A stretch of DNA of 9,421 bases from an uncultured Rhodospirillales bacterium (GCA_913053795.1 CAJXGZ010000072.1:1-9421); one strand, 5' to 3'. Numbered from the stretch's first letter, positions 1-6,341 are shown. Made by a program: numbers and translations. The notes: generated by a model not told the origin, from the letters alone.

Positions 1-682
1 TGAACCGGGGCATGTGATCGGCCGTGTATTGGATGACGTCGGCGGCGATGCGCATGGATGGCTCCGGCGGATAGATATAGGTGTTGCGGACCAGATACTC
101 CTTGAGGATGTCGTTCTGAATAGTGCCGGTCAGCTTTTCTAAGGCGACCCCCTGTTCCTCGGCGGCGACCATATAGCCCGCCAATACGGGCAGAACAGCG
201 CCGTTCATGGTCATGGAAACGCTCATTTGGTCAAGGGGAACGCCGTCGAACAGAATTTTCATGTCCTCGACGGAATCAACGGCCACCCCGGCCTTGCCCA
301 CATCGCCGATGACGCGGGGATGGTCGGAATCGAACCCACGATGCGTGGCCAAATCAAAGGCCACCGACAAGCCTTTCTGTCCGGCGGCCAAATTTTCCCG
401 ATAAAAGGCGCCTGACTCCTCGGCCGTGGAAAAGCCCGCGTACTGACGAACGGTCCAGGGGCGGTTGGTGTACATGGTCGCCCACGGACCCCGCAGGAAA
501 GGCGCCAAACCGGGCAGGGACTCCACATGCTCCAGATTTTCCAGATCTTCGGCCGTATAGAGAGGCTTGACGGAGACGCCCTCCGGGGTCTCCCAAACCA
601 GATCGTCAAGGCGTTTCCCCTTAAGCTCCGCCGCCGCCGTTTCTTTCCAATCCGCCAGGGATTTCTTGGGCGGTTTCGCCAT
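1..682 (-). CDS. Methylmalonyl-CoA mutase, large/catalytic subunit (N-terminal 227 residues, cut by window edge)
   Basis: The enzyme isomerises (R)-methylmalonyl-CoA and succinyl-CoA using adenosylcobalamin, in cytoplasmic propionate and branched-chain metabolism. Translating from the ATG at 682 gives an unbroken frame to base 1. The protein reads through the family's N-terminal arm into the substrate-binding TIM barrel: MYTNRPWTVRQYAGFSTAEE (residues 70-89), then LSVAFDLATHRGFDSDHPRV (105-124), PLDQMSVSMTMNGAVLP (149-165) and GTIQNDILKEYLVRNTYIYP (186-205). These are hallmark segments of the family. The substrate barrel continues, and the C-terminal B12-binding domain would lie, to the left of base 1. 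The start is supported by AAAGGA at 694-689, six bases before the ATG. Whether this is a MutB/ScpA-type homodimer form or one chain of a heterodimer cannot be told from this part. It is divergent from the gcrA-like gene, sharing a 225-bp intergenic region. A related acyl-CoA mutase such as ethylmalonyl-CoA mutase is the main alternative but fits less well. Confidence 0.95.
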   Translation of the reverse strand, partial: MAKPPKKSLADWKETAAAELKGKRLDDLVWETPEGVSVKPLYTAEDLENLEHVESLPGLAPFLRGPWATMYTNRPWTVRQYAGFSTAEESGAFYRENLAAGQKGLSVAFDLATHRGFDSDHPRVIGDVGKAGVAVDSVEDMKILFDGVPLDQMSVSMTMNGAVLPVLAGYMVAAEEQGVALEKLTGTIQNDILKEYLVRNTYIYPPEPSMRIAADVIQYTADHMPRF

Positions 683-756
683 GGCGCGTCCTTTGGCCTG
701 CACTGGGGCCTCCAATGGAACGAGTATAACCGGTCATTCTTAATGTGGGGAGCCGC

Positions 757-772
757 ATTTGCTTCCGCAAAT
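757..772. repeat. Short perfect hairpin/palindrome in the divergent intergenic region
   Basis: ATTTGC (757-762), a four-base loop TTCC, then GCAAAT (767-772) form a perfect 6-bp inverted repeat between the mutase and gcrA-like genes. No T-run follows on either strand, so it is not a terminator. It could be an operator or chance. A second, 10-bp palindrome AATAATTATT lies at 791-800 in the adjoining AT-rich stretch. Confidence 0.3.
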
Positions 773-814
773 CAAGCTAGAGAGAGCAAAAATAATTATT
801 TTTAACACAATATC

Positions 815-855
815 TGGTATAATGCTTGCTGATCTGGGATAAATGTAGTAGAATC
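815..855 (+). promoter_or_regulatory. Two tandem candidate promoters for the gcrA-like gene, one overlapping a GANTC site
   Basis: The first candidate is an extended -10, TGGTATAAT at 815-823: TG, one base, then a perfect TATAAT. It has no good -35 at the right distance. The second is TTGCTG (826-831), a 17-bp spacer and TAGAAT (849-854, five of six consensus bases). A GANTC sequence, GAATC (851-855), overlaps the second -10. GANTC is the CcrM methylation target. In Caulobacter, GcrA is known to act with sigma-70 at promoters with GANTC near the core elements. Autoregulation of this gene is therefore an inference. A GANTC is expected by chance roughly once per 256 bp, so it is the position rather than its presence that is notable. 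Confidence 0.5.
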
Positions 856-907
856 CATTTCCATTGAGACAGGACTTTTAACAACGCAAGTTGGCCAGGA
901 TTATATT

Positions 908-1282
908 ATGTCAGTTGAATGGATACCCTCGCGCGTCAGCGCTCTTATCGCATTATGGGATGAAGGCATACCGGCCAGTGAAATCGGCCGCAGGCTGAAT
1001 GTGACGAAAAACGCAATCGTCGGCAAAGTCCACCGGTTGGGATTGCCTAAGCGCCAGTCACCCATCTTGAAAAAGCCCGAGGAGTTCCCTGGAAAGACGG
1101 CTGTCATCGGAATGAAAAATCTGAGATTCGGGATGTGCAGCTGGCCGGAAGGCGACCCAAGCACGGATAATTTCAGTTTTTGCGGCCACCCGGCAGTTCC
1201 GGAAAAGCCTTATTGCGCCGAGCATTGCGCCAAGGCTTACATCACAACCTCGAAAAACAGAAAAGCGTCAAAAGCGGCGTAG
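908..1282 (+). CDS. gcrA: GcrA-family cell-cycle regulator
   Basis: GcrA proteins bind DNA and sigma-70 RNA polymerase and control cell-cycle genes together with CcrM (GANTC) methylation. This 124-residue protein shows the family's N-terminal helix-turn-helix: W5 near the start, then ASEIGRRLNVTKNAIVGKVH (23-42) and RLGLPKR (43-49). The C-terminal family signature is CSWPEGDPS (77-85), then FCGHPAVPEKPYCAEHCAKA (91-110). Cysteines 77, 92, 103 and 107 with H106 could form a metal site, which is my inference. It is shorter than the Caulobacter protein (about 173 residues), mainly through a short linker between the two parts. The ATG at 908 has AGGA at 897-900, seven bases upstream. The gene stops 10 bp before the convergent FliG-C-like gene, with no terminator between. 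It could be a GcrA paralogue rather than the master regulator itself, since some alphaproteobacteria have several. Confidence 0.9.
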   Translation: MSVEWIPSRVSALIALWDEGIPASEIGRRLNVTKNAIVGKVHRLGLPKRQSPILKKPEEFPGKTAVIGMKNLRFGMCSWPEGDPSTDNFSFCGHPAVPEKPYCAEHCAKAYITTSKNRKASKAA

Positions 1283-1292
1283 AAGAAAGTTT

Positions 1293-1784
1293 TTATTCGC
1301 TTACAGTGGTGTTGGCGAGACTGTCCGCGGCTTTAGCGGAGTCCAGGAGCCCCCTTTCCTGAAGGTCCTTGGCGATCCTTATCAGACGCACAAAAGCGGA
1401 AACGTCAATGTCTTCGGGCTCGTCCTTTTTGAATTTATAGTTTAAGTCCTCGACAATCATCTTACGCAAACGTTCGCTCATATTGCTGTAGAACTTTTTC
1501 AGCAGTTCCTCATCCTCCTCAACCGTTTTCAGGAAGACGAGAATGTCGTCCTCTCTGGAGATTCCGATCACCTTCTGAATGCCAATATTATCCGCGCTTT
1601 TCATAAGGCGCATTAATTCCTTGGTTTTTCTCTCGGCGTTGTCGGCGCCGCCGTATATTGGAAGCATGATTTTGGTGATTTGCAGCAATAGGTCCTTGAT
1701 GTTCTCCTCATCAAGAACGACCTCCGTTTCGTCGAATGAAAGGGTGTAGGCGCCCTCGGTAACGCTCTTGACGGAAATTTTCAT
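1293..1784 (-). CDS. Small protein with a FliG C-terminal-like domain
   Basis: This 163-residue soluble, highly charged protein has no signal peptide or membrane segment. Residues about 70-147 resemble the C-terminal domain of the flagellar rotor protein FliG. REDDILVFLKTVEED (77-91) sits where FliG has its charged torque helix. FYSNMSERLRKMIVEDL (98-114) matches the FliG pattern 'FLRNMSERAAEMLREEL', and a helix ending LIRIAKDLQERGLL (134-147) matches the end of FliG. The first ~65 residues are not FliG-like and I do not recognise them. Full FliG is about 330 residues, so the N-terminal and middle domains that bind FliF and FliM are absent. ATG 1784 was chosen over a TTG six bases upstream because GGA lies at a suitable distance before the ATG. 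The gene is visibly more AT-rich than its neighbours. It might modulate the flagellar switch, or use the fold for another purpose. Confidence 0.7.
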   Translation of the reverse strand: MKISVKSVTEGAYTLSFDETEVVLDEENIKDLLLQITKIMLPIYGGADNAERKTKELMRLMKSADNIGIQKVIGISREDDILVFLKTVEEDEELLKKFYSNMSERLRKMIVEDLNYKFKKDEPEDIDVSAFVRLIRIAKDLQERGLLDSAKAADSLANTTVSE

Positions 1785-1807
1785 CGGCAATCCAAAAGAA
1801 TTATATT

Positions 1808-1846
1808 TTAATATTGTATCATTAAGCGGACGTTGAACAATATTAA
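1808..1846. promoter_or_regulatory. Perfect 10-bp inverted repeat over the candidate promoter of the FliG-C-like gene
   Basis: TTAATATTGT (1808-1817) and ACAATATTAA (1837-1846) are exact reverse complements separated by 19 bp, so the arm centres are 29 bp apart. On the minus strand a possible sigma-70 promoter falls inside the region: TTGTTC (1840-1835), a 16-bp spacer and TACAAT (1818-1813). The right arm therefore overlaps the -35 and the left arm overlaps the -10. A TATAAT also lies just downstream on the minus strand (1805-1800). Neither arm is followed by a run characteristic of a terminator. The layout fits a dimeric regulator binding at each arm, but this is inferred from symmetry alone. 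Confidence 0.4.
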
Positions 1847-1872
1847 TGATGGGTCACGCCGGTTAGGACGGC

Positions 1873-1901
1873 TTGCGCCCGGCGGCGGCAGATTCCATAT
1901 T
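1873..1901 (+). promoter_or_regulatory. Weak candidate promoter of the aacS pseudogene, with a GANTC site
   Basis: TTGCGC (1873-1878), a 17-bp spacer and CATATT (1896-1901, four of six consensus bases) lie 36-64 bp before the proposed GTG start. GATTC (1891-1895), another GANTC site, directly abuts the -10. The match is modest and could be chance. Confidence 0.25.
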
Positions 1902-1936
1902 TATTAGAAGCCCGTGGATCTTGGTTGGAGGACGCC

Positions 1937-3422
1937 GTGGCCGAACCCCTTTGGCGACCGTCTCCCGAACGCATCGCCCAGGCCAGCATTACCGAATTCA
2001 TAAAATCCGTGAATGCGGGCTGGGGCGGGAATGTGCTGGTTGACGGCGACAAAATGCCCGGCGCCCAGTGGTTTCCGGACGCCCGCCTTAACTTCGCCAA
2101 AAATCTTTTAAGAAGGCGCGACGGATCCGAAGCCATCGTCTTTTGGGGCGAGGATAAAGTCAGGCGCCGCCTTACCCACGGCGAATTTTACGATCAAGTA
2201 TCCGTCCTTGCGCAAGCCCTTGCAGACGTAGGCGTAGAACCGGGATTCCGTATAGCGGGCTACATCCCCAACATGCCCGAGGCGGCGTGCGCCATGCTGG
2301 CGGCGGTCTCCATCGGCGCCGTCTGGTCTTCATGCTCTCCCGATTTCGGCGTCCAGGGGGTCCTCGACCGCTTCCGCCAGATTGAGCCCAAGGTATTGTT
2401 CGCCGCCGAAGGTTATTACTACAACGGCAAAACCCATGATTGTTTGGACAAGCTGGCCGACATCGTCCGCCAATTGCCGGCGGCGGGGAAAACACCAAAA
2501 AAGGTAGTGATCCCCTACATGCGTCCGGCGCCCAATCTTGCCGGCATTCAAGGCGCGGTAATGATCGGCGATTTTGTCGCCGGCTTTGAGCCTGGGGATA
2601 TCGCGTTTAAGCGCATGCCCTTTAAGGCTGATCACCTCAACCGGATCGCCGTTGGTCGCGGAAAGCTTTGATTTCGTCTACGCCAAGATCAAGGCGGACG
2701 TGCATCTGGCTTCCATCTCCGGCGGCGCCGACATCATCGGATGTTTCGTGCTTGGCGATCCCACGGCTCCCGTGTGGCGGGGCGAAATACAAACCCGCGG
2801 CTTAGGCATGGCGGTTGACGTTTTTTCGGATGACGGAAAACCGGTGCGCGAACAAAAGGGCGAATTGGTTTGCGTCAAACCGTTTCCGTCCATGCCGCTT
2901 GGGTTCTGGAACGATCCCGATGGCGCCAAATACCACGCCGCCTACTTTGACAAATTCCCCGGCGTTTGGACTCATGGCGACTACGTTGAGATGACGGCTC
3001 ATAACGGCTTTGTCATTTATGGCCGCTCCGACGCCACCCTCAACCCCGGCGGCGTTCGCATCGGCGCCACCGAAATCTACCGCCAAGTGGAGCAGCTTGA
3101 CCAAGTGGCGGAGAGCATCGTTGTCGGTCAGGACTGGGAAGGCGACGTGCGCATCGTGCTGTTTGTAAGGCTACGCCAGGAATTGACCCTGAACGACGAA
3201 TTGATCGGCGAAATCAAAAGCCGCATCCGGGCTAACTGCTCGCCCCGCCATGTTCCGGCCAAGGTGATCCAAATCGCCGACATCCCCCTCACCAAAAGCG
3301 GCAAGATCACGGAATTGGCGGTGCGTGACGTCATCCATGGGCGTCCGGTCAGGAACAAGGAAGCGCTGGCCAACCCCGAAGCGCTGGAGTTGTTCAAAGA
3401 CCTGGAAGAGCTGAGGCTGTAG
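1937..3422 (+). pseudogene. aacS: Acetoacetyl-CoA synthetase, disrupted by two deletions and a frame change
   Basis: The intact enzyme (about 650 residues) activates acetoacetate with ATP and CoA, linking ketone-body or PHB degradation to acetyl-CoA. The GTG at 1937 follows GGAGG (1927-1931) by five bases. An upstream TTG at 1925 is less likely. The left part is clearly AacS: VLVDGDKMPGAQWFPDARLN, then WSSCSPDFGVQGVLDRF and YYYNGKTHD. That frame ends at a stop at 2669-2671 after out-of-frame residues. From about 2622 the family sequence resumes in another frame (LITSTGSPLVAESFDFVY) and runs cleanly to 3422. Still present are RSDATLNPGGVRIG and the C-terminal TKSGKI lysine motif. Missing are about 110 residues containing the P-loop (SSGTTGxPK), the TTCGWMMWNW block and FGTSAKY. 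A second in-frame gap of about 35-40 residues lies near 2015-2035. The usual SGGTDI reads SGGADI. Catalytic activity is not expected. The good conservation of what remains suggests recent loss or an assembly error. Confidence 0.88.
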
Positions 3423-3427
3423 GGTTT

Positions 3428-4966
3428 TTATCGCCCGATAACGCTACCAACCGCTTTGGCAATCCGGCGGATGAGGGCGATGGGAATTCGCCTTCGGCGG
3501 TCGCGATAGGCCGCCAGCGCATCAAGGCCTGTCTTCCGGTTGCGCTTCAAAAGGTGGTCCAGGTCTTCTGCTTCGATGAATTCCACCGGCCGCCCAGCCC
3601 GTTCTGCGGCGTCCAGTAGCAAGTCGGCGTCTTCGGCGAAGACCTGGACATCGGCGGTTCCCCGGACGACGATTAGTGGGCAGCTTGCTTGCGAGACGAA
3701 ATCACAGGGATCGATGTGGATCACGCTTTTCAGGAATCTGCGTTTGTGCTTCATGGGAAGCAGTTTCTTGTCCACGTTATCCTCCGTCCACTCCCCGTCC
3801 AGCGCCAACGCATCCAAGAGAGCGCGGCGCATCCGTTGGGCTTCGGCGTTTGCCTCGTTGGATGACGGCGCATGTTCCTGGTTCCAGGCGGCTTGGCTAT
3901 CGATGACTTGGCGGAGGGGGCGTCCGGGCGCGCTGAGCAGCAAGCAGGTCGAAATCTCGCTATGTTCGGCGGACAAGGAGAGGGCGACGGTCCCGCCCAT
4001 GCTGTGACCGATAAGGAAGCGGGGCAGGTCATCGGCCCAGGACGGACCGTCCAGCCATTCCAACCAACGCTCGGCGTCACGGCAGAGGGTTGGGAAGTCG
4101 ATGGCCCCTTCAGCTTCAACCGGGTTGCTGGCCCTTTGATCGAACTTCTCGTAGCGAACCGTGGCGATGCCCTGACGAGCCAAATCGTCCAAGAGTTGAT
4201 GGTAGCCGATATCGATTGTCGATGTGATGCCGTGCCGCCCGTAGATGCCGGTGCCGCCAATGAAAACCCCAACGGCTGAAACAGGCTGGTGGAGGGGGCG
4301 GGCGACGGTCGCCTCGAATGCCTTGCCGTTTTCCTCGATCTTGACATCTTCGATGTTTAGATCGGCTGGCGGATGGTAGGCGTCTTGTTTCGGTTGCTTC
4401 TTAAACTTCCAATTTGGAAAGGGGCGCCCGCCACGCCGGATCACAAAGTCGGAGGATTCTGGTCGGACTTCGAGAATTTCGCCTTCGTCGTCCAGAACAA
4501 GAATTTCCCCAAGGCTGCTACGCAGGGTTCCGTCCGCCAATTCCAGGGTGTAATCGATGACTGCCCCGGTTTCCGGTATCAAGGTCCTGAAAGTATCGGG
4601 ACGACGGCCCTTGAATTCCTTCCACCAGATGGCGAATAGCGGGATCATGTTGTCGCCTAGCGCAAAGTCGAGCGGTTGATCGAGGGGGATGTCCCCTTTT
4701 CCGTAATCCATCGCCCGGTCTGAAATATTGATTTCGGCGGTGTTCCCGAGGTCGCTCGTTATCTCGATCCTTCGGGGCTTACCATCCTTGGAAAAGGTGT
4801 AGAGGGATTTCATCCGCGATGGGCGCAGGCCGATCTGACGGACTTCGTTAAGCTTGAGCGCGCACTCAATGCGGAACGCCCGCTCCTCACCCTGGTCAAT
4901 ACTTCGGGCCCAGGCCGTCCCGCAAAGGGTTTCACCAAAGAAGATATCATAGGTTCGTTTCGTCAT
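3428..4966 (-). CDS. Two-part alpha/beta-hydrolase (serine esterase-like)
   Basis: This is a 512-residue protein with no signal peptide or membrane segment, so cytoplasmic. Residues about 1-180 look beta-strand-rich, with a pattern like DUF3108/LolA-type lipid-binding sandwiches (LYTFSKDGKPRRIEITSDLG, 55-74). That resemblance is tentative. Residues about 205-500 form an alpha/beta-hydrolase. GGTGIYGRHG (237-246) is the likely oxyanion loop, GHSMGG (320-325) supplies nucleophile Ser322, GTAD (436-439) the acid Asp439, and DLDH (468-471) the catalytic His471. Together these make a complete triad. The substrate is unknown. Such enzymes are often esterases, lipases or acyl-transferring hydrolases. 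The C-terminal tail is arginine-rich and basic. The ATG at 4966 has only a weak AGG upstream. It converges on the aacS pseudogene with five bases between stops and no terminator, and is divergent from the Sel1-repeat gene. A direct role with aacS is not implied by this arrangement. Confidence 0.8.
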   Translation of the reverse strand: MTKRTYDIFFGETLCGTAWARSIDQGEERAFRIECALKLNEVRQIGLRPSRMKSLYTFSKDGKPRRIEITSDLGNTAEINISDRAMDYGKGDIPLDQPLDFALGDNMIPLFAIWWKEFKGRRPDTFRTLIPETGAVIDYTLELADGTLRSSLGEILVLDDEGEILEVRPESSDFVIRRGGRPFPNWKFKKQPKQDAYHPPADLNIEDVKIEENGKAFEATVARPLHQPVSAVGVFIGGTGIYGRHGITSTIDIGYHQLLDDLARQGIATVRYEKFDQRASNPVEAEGAIDFPTLCRDAERWLEWLDGPSWADDLPRFLIGHSMGGTVALSLSAEHSEISTCLLLSAPGRPLRQVIDSQAAWNQEHAPSSNEANAEAQRMRRALLDALALDGEWTEDNVDKKLLPMKHKRRFLKSVIHIDPCDFVSQASCPLIVVRGTADVQVFAEDADLLLDAAERAGRPVEFIEAEDLDHLLKRNRKTGLDALAAYRDRRRRIPIALIRRIAKAVGSVIGR

Positions 4967-5005
4967 CCGGACAGGCCTTGATCTATCGAGAGGTTAAGCG
5001 GCGCA

Positions 5006-5020
5006 CGGGGCTTTGCCCCG
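5006..5020. repeat. GC-rich hairpin CGGGGC-TTT-GCCCCG
   Basis: A perfect 6-bp stem (5006-5011 with 5015-5020) and a three-base loop lie upstream of the hydrolase, between divergent genes. There is no T-run beyond it on either strand, so it is not a classical terminator. It resembles short dispersed palindromes found between genes in many proteobacterial genomes. That reading needs other copies, and none was seen in this window. Confidence 0.4.
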
Positions 5021-5040
5021 CAAGGCATTACCAAAATGGG

Positions 5041-5134
5041 GGCTGCCATCCAATTTTAGCCTAATCAGCGACCATATTAGTTTGCTATACATATTTTATA
5101 TATTTTTTTACGATTTTCTATTAAGAAGAGATGC
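5041..5134. promoter_or_regulatory. AT-rich divergent promoter region for the hydrolase and the Sel1-repeat gene
   Basis: Bases 5080-5125 are almost pure A/T in a GC-rich setting and contain -10-like words on the plus strand (TATATT at 5099-5104). A TAAAAT lies on the minus strand (5058-5053). None has a convincing -35 at 16-18 bp, so exact promoters are not called. AAGAAGAG at 5123-5130 is the probable ribosome-binding site for the ATG at 5135. Confidence 0.35.
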
Positions 5135-5725
5135 ATGAGACGCCTTCCTGAAGTCGGTCTATCCTTCTTGCTGTTCCTTTTCATCCTTGCGACATCCGTT
5201 ATGTCCGTGGCGGATGAGATGTCACCTTCGGATAAGATGTTTCAGTCGGTTAAGAAAGCGGCGGAGGATGGTTCCCCAGACACCTCTGTGGAAACGGAAT
5301 TGGGGCTCATGCACTTCTACGGTGTTGGACGGCCCGTTGATTATCAAAAAGCGCGTCAGCATTTTAAGCGCGATTCCAAATCCATGACCGCGCGGTATTT
5401 GCTTGGGATCATCTATCGGGATGGCCTTGGCGTATCCCGCAATCCGGCCAAGGCTGAACATTGGCTTGAATCCGCCGCTAAATCCTGTTGGCCAACGGCC
5501 CCTTTGGAACTGGGCGTCATGCTCGCCAGGCAAGGGGCCGACTCCCTCGAAAAACAAGCAAAAGCGTTCAGATGGTTACTCATTCATGATGCGGTTGGAA
5601 GCCATGATCCCCGTCGATTTTTTTGGAACTTCCGGGCCACCCTTTCACCTCAATCCGTGGTCCAGGCAGAAAAGGAGGCCAAGGAATTTCTCCTCGACCG
5701 CCGTCGTTCCGGCTGTACATCTTGA
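5135..5725 (+). CDS. Exported Sel1-repeat (TPR-like) protein
   Basis: The 196-residue product begins with a secretion signal: MRR, a hydrophobic core LSFLLFLFILATSVM (9-23) and a likely signal-peptidase site S-V-A|D at 24-27. It should therefore be periplasmic, or possibly outer-membrane associated. The mature part contains Sel1-like repeats: ETELGLMHFYGVGRPVDYQK (53-72) and RYLLGIIYRDGLGVSRNPAK (87-106), the latter followed by AEHWLESAAKS. A third, degenerate unit runs from about 123 (LELGVMLARQG). Such alpha-helical solenoids mediate protein-protein contacts. The C-terminal 45 residues are charged and not repeat-like. No partner can be named from the sequence. It is convergent with the peptidoglycan-binding-like gene, with 16 bp between stops. 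Both could concern the cell envelope, but head-on orientation gives no operon evidence. Confidence 0.85.
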   Translation: MRRLPEVGLSFLLFLFILATSVMSVADEMSPSDKMFQSVKKAAEDGSPDTSVETELGLMHFYGVGRPVDYQKARQHFKRDSKSMTARYLLGIIYRDGLGVSRNPAKAEHWLESAAKSCWPTAPLELGVMLARQGADSLEKQAKAFRWLLIHDAVGSHDPRRFFWNFRATLSPQSVVQAEKEAKEFLLDRRRSGCTS

Positions 5726-5741
5726 AAGCAAACAACATCCT

Positions 5742-6235
5742 TTATGCGCGCTCCTGATACGGTACAGCTTTAATTTCTTCTTCAAGCTTCCTTATTTCGC
5801 CTACAAGTTGGCCAATGCTGAGAAGTTTTACATTGCGCCGGTTCGGGTCAGCCTCACGATTAATTTCTTCACGCAATCGTTTGATTTTTTCTTGAAGTTC
5901 ATTGATCCGTGCTTGAAGTCTGTTGATCTTCTGAACTTGCCAAGGCCTGAGTGTTCCCAGCATGTTTTGAGCACTTTTTTGCTGCCCGAGCGCCTTGCCC
6001 AGCTTGTTGGCGGTCTCACCGCCCGGTTTCATGACGCCATCCTTGCGAAGGCCATGATCCTTTTGGAAGCTTTCAATTCCCTTGAACAGGGGCTCGTCAG
6101 GATATTTCGTCAAGCCATAGCTGGGAGTCTTATAGTAGCCCAAACCACCGAATGTCTTCTTCGCCCTCAGGGTGTCGTCCAAGTCTACATTGTAGGACCG
6201 TCCAAGGGTCTATTTAGCTTAAAAGGCTGGAACAT
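5742..6235 (-). pseudogene. Peptidoglycan-binding-like protein with coiled-coil tail, frameshifted near its start
   Basis: An open frame from about 6206 to 5742 encodes DDTLRAKKTFGGLGYY, then PDEPLFKGIESFQKDHGLRK and DGVMKPGGETANKLGKALG. This pattern matches peptidoglycan_binding_1-type three-helix domains (the LFKGIESFQKDHGL / DG-x-x-x-PGGxT signature). A long heptad-rich coiled coil follows (VQKINRLQARINELQEKIKR and onward). This frame has no ATG, only an unsupported TTG at 6182. An excellent start lies upstream in a different frame: AAGGAGG (6247-6241), five bases, ATG at 6235, giving MFQPFKLNRP before running to a stop (MFQPFKLNRPLDGPTM). Adding one base at the CCC of 6208-6206 joins MFQPFKLNRP to LGRSYNVDLDDTLRAKK, a continuous 164-residue protein. 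I infer loss of one C from a CCCC run, by mutation or sequencing error. No signal peptide is seen, which is odd for a wall-binding protein. Confidence 0.7.
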
Positions 6236-6313
6236 TTCCGCCTCCTTATTCCAAATGTTATCGCCAAGCAGCCATCCATGCAGCGTCTTGCGCGCGCGGA
6301 TGAATGCGAATTT

Positions 6314-6341
6314 AAAAAGCGCCGCCCTATTGAAACGGCGC
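6314..6341 (-). terminator. Intrinsic-terminator-like hairpin in the leader of the peptidoglycan-binding-like gene
   Basis: Read on the minus strand, GCGCCG (6341-6336), an 11-base loop and CGGCGC (6324-6319) form an all-GC 6-bp stem, followed at once by TTTTT (6318-6314). It lies 78 bp before the ATG at 6235 and about 100 bp after a strong minus-strand promoter. It could end a small RNA, act as an attenuator, or stop read-through from the cobN operon upstream. Confidence 0.6.

Noticed and set aside
259..609. Minus-strand open frame inside the mutase region
   Set aside because: It is in a different frame from the mutase, which reads through the same bases with full family conservation. The arginine/proline-rich product is a shadow.
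1843..2136. Minus-strand open frame opposite the start of aacS
   Set aside because: The product has no recognisable pattern and the plus strand is clearly acetoacetyl-CoA synthetase.
2574..2671. Programmed frameshifting as an explanation for the two aacS frames
   Set aside because: Joining the frames would still lack about 110 core residues including the P-loop, so a deletion is required. No slippery site or pseudoknot was evident.
5742..6182. Intact gene starting at the TTG of 6182
   Set aside because: There is no ribosome-binding site before that TTG, and family-like residues (LGRSYNVD) continue upstream of it to where a strong AAGGAGG-ATG start lies in another frame.
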